DNA from: an uncultured Sphingobacteriia bacterium
GTDB lineage: Bacteria; Bacteroidota; Bacteroidia; Chitinophagales; Chitinophagaceae
Length of the DNA stretch: 7,968 nt
Direction: 5' to 3'
NCBI GenBank assembly: GCA_945957225.1
Contig: CAMFKK010000093.1
Span: forward strand, 1 to 7,968
Part shown: piece by piece, positions 1 to 5,668 of the stretch
How positions within the stretch are numbered: position 1 is the stretch's first letter
Layout: the number at the start of each line of letters is the position of its first letter
Program-made: the position numbers and the translations under genes
Notes under the pieces: model-generated
The model's database searches: none
What the model was told of the DNA's origin: nothing
What the model saw: the letters and a program-made list of their open reading frames with translations, nothing else

Positions 1-566
1 TTTAGGTAGCATATACCCATATTGGTCATGATGTCTGGATTGGTCAAATCTATGGCAGCAGCTTGTTTCAGCTTCTCAATACCATATAAAGGATCACCTA
101 CAGTAGATCCACCCAATGAATTGGCCATACCAATAGCATTCAAGATAGCAGCACTTGGCTTACCCTTGTTTTTACCCTTGGTTTCAGTAGTAGTAGTAAT
201 GGCTTGCTCAAATTTTTGTTTGGCAGCATTAATATTATTTGACTCCAAGATATCCATGGTACCCTGACCTACCCAAATTAAGGGGTCATTCACACCGTCT
301 TGTAAAGCTTTTTGATAAATGGCCCTTGCGGCTGCAACACCATCAGCAGACAATACTTCACGGTTCTTGGCAACATTTGCAATACCCAACCAGTATATCG
401 CCTGGGGATCCTTGGGATTGGCATCATAGGCTTTCTGAAGAACATCTTTTGCACTTTTGTTCTTGTAAACGGCCTGTAACATTTTGATGCCATCTGGTAT
501 AGATTGTGCCATAGCGCACTGCACCATTACCAAAGCTGTTAACATCAGCGATACGGTCTTCTTCAT
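1..566 (-). CDS. Secreted tetratricopeptide-repeat protein, 3' end outside window
   Basis: Only the first 188 codons are present; the frame is open to the left edge. The N-terminus is a signal peptide: a KK pair, a hydrophobic core to about residue 18, and a likely cut after Ala20 (AMA-QS). TPR-like helical pairs follow: AKDVLQKAYDANPKDPQAIYWLG (about residues 39-61), AARAIYQKALQDG (79-91), and INAAKQKFEQAI (112-123). A linker rich in Thr and Lys/Gly (124-137) breaks the series, and LTNPDIMTNMGICYL at the edge looks like the start of another TPR. TPR proteins usually act as protein-binding scaffolds; no enzymatic motif is visible, so the role is unknown. It is the third gene of a minus-strand unit, 25 bp after the substrate-binding lipoprotein. 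An in-frame ATG at 584 would add MIKKRQ; the start at 566 is preferred because it directly begins a canonical signal peptide. Confidence 0.85.
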   Translation of the reverse strand, partial: MKKTVSLMLTALVMVQCAMAQSIPDGIKMLQAVYKNKSAKDVLQKAYDANPKDPQAIYWLGIANVAKNREVLSADGVAAARAIYQKALQDGVNDPLIWVGQGTMDILESNNINAAKQKFEQAITTTTETKGKNKGKPSAAILNAIGMANSLGGSTVGDPLYGIEKLKQAAAIDLTNPDIMTNMGICYL

Positions 567-591
567 TTGTCTTTTTTTTATCATTGTTCTG

Positions 592-1515
592 TTAATCTGA
601 CTCTTTTATTTTACCGGAACGTTTGTTGAAATTCATTTTTGCAGGAACCAATAAGGCTCTTTTAAAAATCAACTGTCCCCTTTCTAAACTCAAAAAATTC
701 ATAAATCCGGTACCCAATCCTGCAGCGTTCTCCTTGACTATATAGTACAAGGGTCTGGGCAAAGGATATTGCGCGTAGGCGATGGTTGCTTGAGAGGGTT
801 TTGCAAAAAATCCTTTCTCTACACACCTCACACATTCTACCAAGGCCAACCGAATAGATTTTAGTTGTTCCTGTTGTTTGGGATCATGACTATCTCCCAC
901 CCAACTCAGTCCAACAAAACCAACCACGTTTTCATTTTTTGAAACAATATCAATCACGTCAGCACTGTTTTTAGAAGCCACTACATTGGCTCCAAAAGAA
1001 GCTCCTTTTAAAATGCTGTCTTGCAAGAAGCGAACAGTACTAGTAGCATTTTTGCCATCCATTACTGCAATCCTTTTGCTTTTTCCGCTTAAGATATCTT
1101 TCAAATCGGCAATGCTAAACACGCTGTCTTTAGAAGCTTGGTTAACTATTACAGCTACCGCGTCATAAGCCAAAATGGCGTACTGCGGCTGAAAACTCAA
1201 TTTTGATTCAAAGAACGCTGTTTCATTTTTGGTTAGCCCTCTGGCTATCAAAATCATCCTAGTGCTATCATTCTGTAAATCCTTCAAGCACTCCACTTCC
1301 GGTTTATAGGAAGCTATAATCTTGGTATCCGGAAAAGAAGAATGATGCACTTTAATCTGTTCTTCAATTACCGGTTTAAAGCTCTCATCCACACTAATCC
1401 GAATAGTACCCTTATTGGGTGTATCCCGATCATCCACCTGATTTGTTTTTGATTTGCAAGCACCCAATAGGGCGATGGCAAGCAACATGATCAAGGTTTT
1501 CCTGTACTGCTTCAT
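592..1515 (-). CDS. PstS-like periplasmic substrate-binding lipoprotein
   Basis: The 307-aa product has a lipoprotein signal ending in the lipobox LGAC, with Cys20 the lipidated residue. The rest resembles the PstS/PBP-like fold: a first beta strand GTIRISVDESFKP (36-48), the segment YDAVAVIVNQAS (117-128) typical of these proteins, and a C-terminal block with YPLPRPLYYIV (250-260) and a GQLIF...LLVPA ending (280-292). In known PstS proteins the equivalent blocks are YPL-RPLY and GQ-I--- GYVPL. The usual function would be capture of phosphate or another oxyanion, but no pstC, pstA or pstB gene is in the window, and instead the neighbours are a small membrane protein (1 bp upstream) and a TPR protein (25 bp downstream). 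A CVRC pair (Cys228, Cys231) is unusual for a periplasmic binding protein. Ligand and partner are therefore not known. Start is fixed by the lipoprotein signal and by the 1-bp gap to the preceding stop. Confidence 0.85.
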   Translation of the reverse strand: MKQYRKTLIMLLAIALLGACKSKTNQVDDRDTPNKGTIRISVDESFKPVIEEQIKVHHSSFPDTKIIASYKPEVECLKDLQNDSTRMILIARGLTKNETAFFESKLSFQPQYAILAYDAVAVIVNQASKDSVFSIADLKDILSGKSKRIAVMDGKNATSTVRFLQDSILKGASFGANVVASKNSADVIDIVSKNENVVGFVGLSWVGDSHDPKQQEQLKSIRLALVECVRCVEKGFFAKPSQATIAYAQYPLPRPLYYIVKENAAGLGTGFMNFLSLERGQLIFKRALLVPAKMNFNKRSGKIKESD

Positions 1516-1516
1516 A

Positions 1517-1750
1517 TCAATAATCCCGCTTTACACCTCTATACAACCTGAATCCACCATATAATAGACAGATTCCACCAAACATATACCTGAACCCAAG
1601 ATCCGCTTCTATGATTTGCTGAATTTTAAACTGTTCAGCAAAAAACAAAACAACAGCCATTCCAAGGATTAAGATTGCCATGGTTAGGTCGTAAGTCATG
1701 CGCATCAAAGTATAACTTTTCTGCTGTTTTTCTCTGAAACGGTCTTCCAT
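1517..1750 (-). CDS. Small two-helix inner-membrane protein of unknown function
   Basis: I do not recognise this 77-aa protein from a named family. It has a charged N-terminus (EDRFREKQQK), one hydrophobic helix at about 22-38 (LTMAILILGMAVVLFFA), a short polar loop with several acidic residues (about 39-51), and a second hydrophobic segment at about 52-69, then a basic tail RGVKRDY. Under the positive-inside rule both ends are likely cytoplasmic. It is the first gene of the minus-strand unit: its TGA stop lies 1 bp before the lipoprotein ATG, which implies co-transcription and probably translational coupling. The tight linkage suggests it works with the lipoprotein and the TPR protein in the envelope, but this is inference. 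No clear TAnnTTTG box was found upstream; a weak TAAATTG (minus strand, plus coordinates 1777-1783) with TTTG 23 bp further upstream is the best candidate. Confidence 0.75.
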   Translation of the reverse strand: MEDRFREKQQKSYTLMRMTYDLTMAILILGMAVVLFFAEQFKIQQIIEADLGFRYMFGGICLLYGGFRLYRGVKRDY

Positions 1751-1863
1751 TTAACAATCTTTTGAAACAGGGTGGGCAATTTAGTTAATAATTTGAATGA
1801 GAAAAGCAAAAATGCCAATCAATTCAAAACAAAATCCTTTGTTTAAGTATAGATGCAAGAATT

Positions 1864-1891
1864 AAACGATTCCATAAGCACGCAAACGATT
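1864..1891. repeat. 8-bp direct repeat AAACGATT, 20-bp period
   Basis: Two exact copies of AAACGATT at 1864-1871 and 1884-1891 start exactly 20 bp apart, so they would face the same side of the helix. They lie in the divergent region between the 77-aa gene and the phosphatase. They could be half-sites for a regulator, but an 8-bp repeat in an AT-rich stretch of this size can easily occur by chance. Confidence 0.35.
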
Positions 1892-1965
1892 GAAACCTAA
1901 TGGTTGTTAGTATAAATAAGTCATATTGTTTTTATTTAAACTTTGTTTTCTCTAAAACCAGTCTC

Positions 1966-1998
1966 AAAATTGCATCCACTATCTTTGAATGCAATTTT
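1966..1998. repeat. Perfect 10-bp inverted repeat bracketing a -7 box
   Basis: The left arm AAAATTGCAT (1966-1975) and the right arm ATGCAATTTT (1989-1998) are perfect reverse complements separated by 13 bp. The spacer contains TATCTTTG, the predicted -7 box of the phosphatase promoter. The placement suits an operator for a dimeric repressor. If transcription starts upstream, the same sequence could form an RNA hairpin about 25 nt before the start codon. Confidence 0.55.
1980..1987 (+). promoter_or_regulatory. Bacteroidota -7 promoter box of the phosphatase gene
   Basis: TATCTTTG matches the Bacteroidota housekeeping -7 consensus TAnnTTTG exactly. Transcription would start near 1992, giving a leader of about 30 nt before the ATG at 2023. 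No TTTG -33 element is found 17-23 bp upstream. The box lies inside an inverted repeat. Confidence 0.55.
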
Positions 1999-2022
1999 AA
2001 GGTATTTTTAATAATTAGCAAT

Positions 2023-2499
2023 ATGAAAATTCTAATGGTTTGTTTGGGTAATATTTGTAGAAGCCCCTTGGCCGAGGGCATCCTCCAGGCCAAGGCCCAA
2101 GCAGCTGGTTTGGACTGGCAGGTAGATAGTGCGGGCACTGGCGGATACCATAATGGAGAAGCCCCACACAAACTCTCTCAAAAAGTAGCCAAACTCAATG
2201 GCATTGACATTGCTGGTCAAAAAGGCAGACAATATATTGCTGCAGACATGGACCGCTTTGATAGGATCTATACCATGGATAGGGATAATTACCAAGAAGT
2301 AAAACGCATTAGTGGACGCTTATTCAAACCAGCAAAAACAGACCTGATTTTAAATAGTATCTATCCCGGTGAAAACCGCTCTGTACCTGATCCCTGGTAT
2401 GGAACCGAGCCTGGTTATCATGAAGTTTTTGAACTCTTGTCCAATGCCTGTGACCGCATTATTGCAGACTATCTGCAAGCCAACAATTACAGCCAATAG
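2023..2499 (+). CDS. Low-molecular-weight protein tyrosine phosphatase
   Basis: The 158-aa cytoplasmic enzyme hydrolyses phosphotyrosine in proteins (or related phosphomonoesters). The P-loop is at the very N-terminus, VCLGNICRSP (residues 6-15), giving the CX5R signature with nucleophile Cys7, second cysteine Cys12, Arg13 and Ser14. The aspartate general acid is in the DPWYG block (Asp123). Also typical are DSAGTGGYHNGEAP (35-48) and the YTMDRDNY segment (83-90). Length fits the 150-160 aa family norm. The ATG at 2023 is chosen because the family always begins with the strand MKILMVCxGNICRSP; an upstream in-frame ATG at 1900 would add 41 residues from AT-rich, non-coding-looking sequence. 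The gene is followed after 45 bp by hisS, which has its own promoter-like box. In many bacteria such phosphatases reverse tyrosine kinases of polysaccharide export, but no kinase or capsule gene is visible here. Confidence 0.95.
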   Translation: MKILMVCLGNICRSPLAEGILQAKAQAAGLDWQVDSAGTGGYHNGEAPHKLSQKVAKLNGIDIAGQKGRQYIAADMDRFDRIYTMDRDNYQEVKRISGRLFKPAKTDLILNSIYPGENRSVPDPWYGTEPGYHEVFELLSNACDRIIADYLQANNYSQ

Positions 2500-2519
2500 G
2501 CAAAGCAAGTTCCCTTACT

Positions 2520-2527
2520 TATCTTTG
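2520..2527 (+). promoter_or_regulatory. Bacteroidota -7 promoter box of hisS
   Basis: TATCTTTG in the 45-bp gap between the phosphatase stop and hisS is an exact match to TAnnTTTG. Transcription would start near 2532, leaving a leader of only about 13 nt. No TTTG is found 17-23 bp upstream. It suggests hisS has its own promoter, although read-through from the phosphatase gene is possible because no terminator lies between them. Confidence 0.55.
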
Positions 2528-2544
2528 CGGCCATTGAAGCAATT

Positions 2545-3912
2545 ATGAGCAAACCAAGTTTACCACAAGGCACCAGAGATTTTAGCGCATCCACGGTACG
2601 CAAGCGTCATTATATTTTCCAAACCATCCGCAACATATTTGAGTTGTACGGATTCCAACCACTGGAAACCCCGGCCATGGAAAATCTGGATACCCTCATG
2701 GGTAAATATGGAGAAGAGGGAGACAAACTCATTTTCAAGATCCTGAACAATGGCTTGGACAATCCAGCCAAATTGGACCAAATACAACAAGACTTTCAAA
2801 AAGTATTGGAAGGAAAAAATACCAAGGGCATAACCGAGCGTGCATTGCGATATGATTTAACCATTCCATTTGCTAGGTATGTGGCTATGAATCATGGACA
2901 ATTAACCATGCCTTTTAAACGCTATCAGATTCAACCCGTTTGGCGGGCCGATAGACCTCAAAAGGGCCGCTACCGCGAGTTCTATCAGTGTGATGCAGAC
3001 GTGGTGGGTTCCTATTCTTTGCTCAATGAAGTAGAACTGGCCAGCATTTATGCTACCGTGTTTCAACAACTAGGCGTAGCAGTGACCATTAAAATCAATA
3101 GCAGAAAAATTTTGGCAGCACTGGCAGAAATCTGTGGCGGGGCCGATAAGATGGTAGACATTACCGTGGCTATTGATAAGCTTGACAAGATTGGTTTGGA
3201 GAAAGTAAAAGAAGAATTAGCTGGTCGCGGATTAACGGAAATGCAGATTCAAACCATTGAACAATACCTGTCTATTGAAGGAGACAATGCCACCAAAATT
3301 TCCGCATTAAAAGCCCTGCTGGGCGATAATCAAACTGGGAACAAAGGCATTGCAGAATTAGAGTGGCTCTTAAGTTATCACGCAGGTTCTGAAACGGGCA
3401 AATCCTTGCAAGCCGATTTTACTTTGGCCCGCGGATTAAACTATTATACCGGAATTATTTTTGAAGTAAAAGCCAATGACGCGCAAATGGGCAGTATAGG
3501 TGGCGGTGGCCGATACGATGACCTCACCAGCACATTTGATGTTCCCAATATTCCAGGTGTAGGCATCTCTTTTGGGGTAGATAGAATTTATGACGTGATG
3601 GAAGAATTACAACTCTTTCCTTCAGAAGTACAAACAGGCACCAAGGTCTTGTTTTTTAACCTGGGCGATGCAGAAAGCAAAGCAGCATTTCAACTCATGC
3701 AACAACTGCGTGCCAAAGGTGTTGCCGCAGAACTCTATCACCAGAATGCCAAGTTTGACAAGCAGTTCAAGTATGCCGATAAAAAACAAATTCCTTACGC
3801 CGTGATGATTGGCAGTAAGGAATTGTCTGAAAAGGTATTGGTCTTGAAAAACCTGATTACAGGTGTTCAGGAAACACTATCTAGTGAAGGTCTCTTGGCC
3901 TTTGCTTTTTAA
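2545..3912 (+). CDS. hisS: Histidyl-tRNA synthetase
   Basis: This class II synthetase charges tRNA-His with histidine using ATP, in the cytoplasm. The 455-aa product begins with the typical SLPQGTRDF (5-13). Motif 1 lies around 30-50. Then follow LRYDLTIPFARYVA (101-114), motif 2 RYQIQPVWRADRP...GRYREFYQCD (126-150), the histidine-binding ARGLNYYTG (295-303), the glycine-rich GGGGRYDDL (319-327), and motif 3 GVGISFGVDRI (338-348). The anticodon-binding domain occupies about 365-455 (KVLFFNLGD, then YADKKQIPYAVMIGS). It is about 30 residues longer than E. coli HisRS (424 aa), partly from a segment between motif 1 and the LRYDLT block (about 60-98), which I believe is common in Bacteroidota. 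All active-site blocks look intact. The last 36 bp overlap the end of the opposing gene. Confidence 0.98.
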   Translation: MSKPSLPQGTRDFSASTVRKRHYIFQTIRNIFELYGFQPLETPAMENLDTLMGKYGEEGDKLIFKILNNGLDNPAKLDQIQQDFQKVLEGKNTKGITERALRYDLTIPFARYVAMNHGQLTMPFKRYQIQPVWRADRPQKGRYREFYQCDADVVGSYSLLNEVELASIYATVFQQLGVAVTIKINSRKILAALAEICGGADKMVDITVAIDKLDKIGLEKVKEELAGRGLTEMQIQTIEQYLSIEGDNATKISALKALLGDNQTGNKGIAELEWLLSYHAGSETGKSLQADFTLARGLNYYTGIIFEVKANDAQMGSIGGGGRYDDLTSTFDVPNIPGVGISFGVDRIYDVMEELQLFPSEVQTGTKVLFFNLGDAESKAAFQLMQQLRAKGVAAELYHQNAKFDKQFKYADKKQIPYAVMIGSKELSEKVLVLKNLITGVQETLSSEGLLAFAF

Positions 3913-4266
3913 GAGATATTTTCTATCCAAAATAGCAACAGTTTTATCCTTGGTTCCTTCTAAGTGATAACCCATCACATCAATGACAACACCAGTAATG
4001 GCTTTGTCTGCATTGCGTACAAATTTGCCCGTGCCTTGGTATTCTGGAATGCTAAAAGAATCCGTTGCTACTTTTTCTAAAGAGCCAGAACCCTTGTCTG
4101 AACTAAATACTAGTTTACCACCGTCTACTGCAATAGTCACATAAGAAACAATTCCACCTTCTGGAAAAGTAAATTTACCGGTGTACTGTTGCAAACTATC
4201 GGTTTGGGCTTGAGCCATAAATCCGAATCCCATCATTGCCAACAAGAGGAATGCCATTTTTTTCAT
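3877..4266 (-). CDS. Small secreted DUF3471-like protein
   Basis: The 129-aa product has a clear Sec signal peptide (hydrophobic 4-18, likely cut after AQA at residue 20). The mature part is a small beta-rich domain with the order YTGKFTFPEGG (28-38), IAVDGGKLVFSS (45-56), a VATDSFSIPE block (66-75), FVRNADKAITGVVIDV (82-97), and GYHLEGTK (99-106). That pattern is like the DUF3471 domain, which is often found at the C-terminus of serine-hydrolase-like proteins or alone in secreted proteins of Bacteroidota; its function is unknown. No lipobox or membrane anchor is present, so it is probably periplasmic or exported. The last 11 codons and stop lie inside the end of hisS on the opposite strand. 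It is 113 bp downstream of the thiolase gene on the same strand, but is more likely a separate unit than a pathway partner. Confidence 0.85.
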   Translation of the reverse strand: MKKMAFLLLAMMGFGFMAQAQTDSLQQYTGKFTFPEGGIVSYVTIAVDGGKLVFSSDKGSGSLEKVATDSFSIPEYQGTGKFVRNADKAITGVVIDVMGYHLEGTKDKTVAILDRKYLLKSKGQETFTR

Positions 4267-4300
4267 TGTACTACTGTTTTGATTGTTATTTTGAGTGAGC

Positions 4301-4308
4301 CAAATTAA
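4301..4308 (-). promoter_or_regulatory. Possible -7 box for the DUF3471-like gene
   Basis: On the minus strand the sequence TTAATTTG matches TAnnTTTG at seven of eight positions (second base T instead of A). Transcription would start near 4294, giving a leader of about 28 nt. There is no well-placed TTTG upstream, so the support is weak. Confidence 0.3.
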
Positions 4309-4379
4309 GGCTTATTTCAAGCAATTGTTAAACCGTTCAAATAATAATAGATTCTTAACCAAATGCTTCTACCAAGGGT

Positions 4380-5573
4380 TTATAATCCCTCATAAATCAC
4401 CGCCGCTCCCTGACCAACACCCACACACATGGTGGCCAAACCATATTTTGATTTGCGTCTAAACATCTCATGTAAAAGAGTAGTACTAATTCTAACCCCA
4501 CTACATCCCAGTGGATGACCCAAGGCTATGGAACCACCATTTACGTTTACGATGTCTTGATTCAAATCCAATTCCTGAATACAGGCCAGACTTTGAGAAG
4601 CAAATGCTTCATTGAGTTCTACAAGATCCAAGTCTTCTAATTTTAGATCGCCCCGGAGCAATGCTTTTTCAGTGGCCAATACAGGACCCATACCCATGAT
4701 GGCCGGATCAACCCCAGCCACGGCCATACTCACAACCCTGCCAATGGGTTGCAGGTTAAATAGTTGTACCGCTTCTTCACTGGCCAAGAGCATGGCAGCT
4801 GCGCCATCATTAATGCCTGAAGAATTACCCGCCGTAACGCTACCGTCCTTAGCAAATGCGGGTTTCAGGGCGGCTAATTTTTCTAGACTGGTTTGTCTGG
4901 GGTGCTCGTCTTGGTTGAACCAGGTGATTAAACGGTCTTGTTCCATTTCTATAGCAGCCAGTTCATCTTCCCATTTATTATCGGCCAGCGCTGCAAAATA
5001 TTTTTCCTGAGAACCCAGGGCAAATAAGTCCTGTGCCTCTCTACTGATCTGCCATTGCTTGGCCACATTTTCTGCGGTCTCACCCATGGTATAGGGATGG
5101 TGCATGGCAGCCAATTGCTTGTTCACAAAACGCCAACCCATAGTGGTATCAAAGCTTTCCAACTTGCGGCTAAAAGCTCCCTCGCTCTTAGCAGTAACAA
5201 AGGGTGCACGGGTCATACTTTCTACGCCAGCAGCAATATAGAGTAGGCCTTCATTGCACTGTATGGCCCTAGCCGCATCCATAATGGCTTGTAAACCAGA
5301 AGCGCATAATCGGTTCACCGTATTACCCGCAACACTCACGGGCAAACCCGCCAAGAGCGCGGCCATTCTGGCCACATTCCGATTGTCTTCACCAGCCTGA
5401 TTGGCGGCTCCGGCAATCACGTCTTCAATGGCCGCAGTGTCAATACTGGGGTTGCGTTGCAATAAAACCCGGATCACATGGGCCAATAAATCGTCTGGGC
5501 GATAGCCAGCCAATTTGCCCCCATAACGTCCAATAGGTGTTCTTACAGCATCAATGATATAGGCAGTTTTCAT
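4380..5573 (-). CDS. Thiolase, 3-oxoadipyl-CoA (PcaF/PaaJ) type
   Basis: The 397-aa product is a complete degradative-type thiolase, which cleaves a 3-oxoacyl-CoA with CoA to give acetyl-CoA and a shortened acyl-CoA. The nucleophile is Cys90 in NRLCASGLQ; the other catalytic residues are His353 in GHPLGCSG and Cys383 in TMCVGVGQG, and NEAF is at 321-324. The blocks ANQAGEDNRNVARM (57-70) and DTTMGWRFVN (142-151) are those I know from 3-oxoadipyl-CoA thiolases of the beta-ketoadipate and phenylacetate pathways, so that substrate is the best guess. A general acetyl-CoA or fatty-acid thiolase is the alternative. No other pca, paa or fad gene lies beside it, so the pathway is not confirmed by context. 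It is transcribed away from rlmN. A short box TATCTTG on the minus strand (5609-5615), one T short of consensus, is the only candidate promoter. Confidence 0.95.
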   Translation of the reverse strand: MKTAYIIDAVRTPIGRYGGKLAGYRPDDLLAHVIRVLLQRNPSIDTAAIEDVIAGAANQAGEDNRNVARMAALLAGLPVSVAGNTVNRLCASGLQAIMDAARAIQCNEGLLYIAAGVESMTRAPFVTAKSEGAFSRKLESFDTTMGWRFVNKQLAAMHHPYTMGETAENVAKQWQISREAQDLFALGSQEKYFAALADNKWEDELAAIEMEQDRLITWFNQDEHPRQTSLEKLAALKPAFAKDGSVTAGNSSGINDGAAAMLLASEEAVQLFNLQPIGRVVSMAVAGVDPAIMGMGPVLATEKALLRGDLKLEDLDLVELNEAFASQSLACIQELDLNQDIVNVNGGSIALGHPLGCSGVRISTTLLHEMFRRKSKYGLATMCVGVGQGAAVIYEGL

Positions 5574-5600
5574 GTTCTTCTGTTAAAATCAGGGCTTAAA

Positions 5601-5646
5601 ACCCCTTGCAAGATATTATTTGTGCATTAAAATTACCCCTTCCAAG
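5601..5646. repeat. Imperfect 12-bp direct repeat in divergent promoter region
   Basis: ACCCCTTGCAAG (5601-5612) and ACCCCTTCCAAG (5635-5646) agree at 11 of 12 positions and start 34 bp apart. Both lie in the 95-bp region between the divergent thiolase and rlmN genes. The second copy ends 10 bp before the rlmN -7 box; the first overlaps the weak thiolase box. They could be binding sites of one regulator serving either gene. Confidence 0.45.
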
Positions 5647-5656
5647 CCCCAAAAGG

Positions 5657-5664
5657 TATCTTTG
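5657..5664 (+). promoter_or_regulatory. Bacteroidota -7 promoter box of rlmN
   Basis: TATCTTTG is an exact TAnnTTTG match, and only 4 bp separate it from the ATG at 5669. With the usual distance from -7 box to start site, transcription would begin at or next to the A of the ATG, so the mRNA would be leaderless or nearly so. No TTTG lies 17-23 bp upstream; the nearest (5619-5622) is 34 bp away. The box also argues against a translation start at 5606. Confidence 0.55.
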
Positions 5665-5668
5665 CCGC

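Larger units (their letters stand above)
1751..2022. other. Divergent AT-rich intergenic region
   Basis: This 272-bp stretch separates the minus-strand envelope unit from the plus-strand phosphatase gene. It must hold the promoters of both. It contains a direct repeat (1864-1891), an inverted repeat (1966-1998) and a TATCTTTG box (1980-1987). The plus-strand frame is open from 1900, but the 41 codons before the phosphatase ATG show no phosphatase-family similarity and the first motif of the enzyme starts right after Met at 2023, so I treat that stretch as non-coding. No tRNA, small RNA or terminator is evident. Confidence 0.7.

Noticed and set aside
186..199. Trinucleotide repeat (four ACT codons on the minus strand) as a phase-variable tract
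   Set aside because: A trinucleotide repeat cannot shift the frame, and four copies are few; it just encodes a Thr-rich linker.
22..487. Plus-strand open frames at the left edge
   Set aside because: The minus-strand frame here encodes a signal peptide and TPR repeats, which explains the region better.
1864..1891. LytTR-type regulator site in the AAACGATT repeat
   Set aside because: The spacing is close to that of LytTR sites and a GTT core is present on the minus strand, but the flanking bases do not fit the consensus.
1900..2022. 41-residue N-terminal extension of the phosphatase from an ATG at 1900
   Set aside because: The family starts directly with the strand before the P-loop; the extension is AT-rich, carries the inverted repeat and the -7 box, and has no family match.
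4267..4379. Intrinsic terminator after the thiolase gene
   Set aside because: No GC-rich stem followed by a T-run was found on the minus strand in this gap.
4612..5010. 132-codon open frame on the plus strand
   Set aside because: It lies antisense within the thiolase gene, whose catalytic blocks are intact; the product has no recognisable features.
5606..5668. 21-residue N-terminal extension of RlmN from an ATG at 5606
   Set aside because: It contains the -7 box and a direct repeat and is not RlmN-like; the ATG at 5669 gives a normal-length protein.
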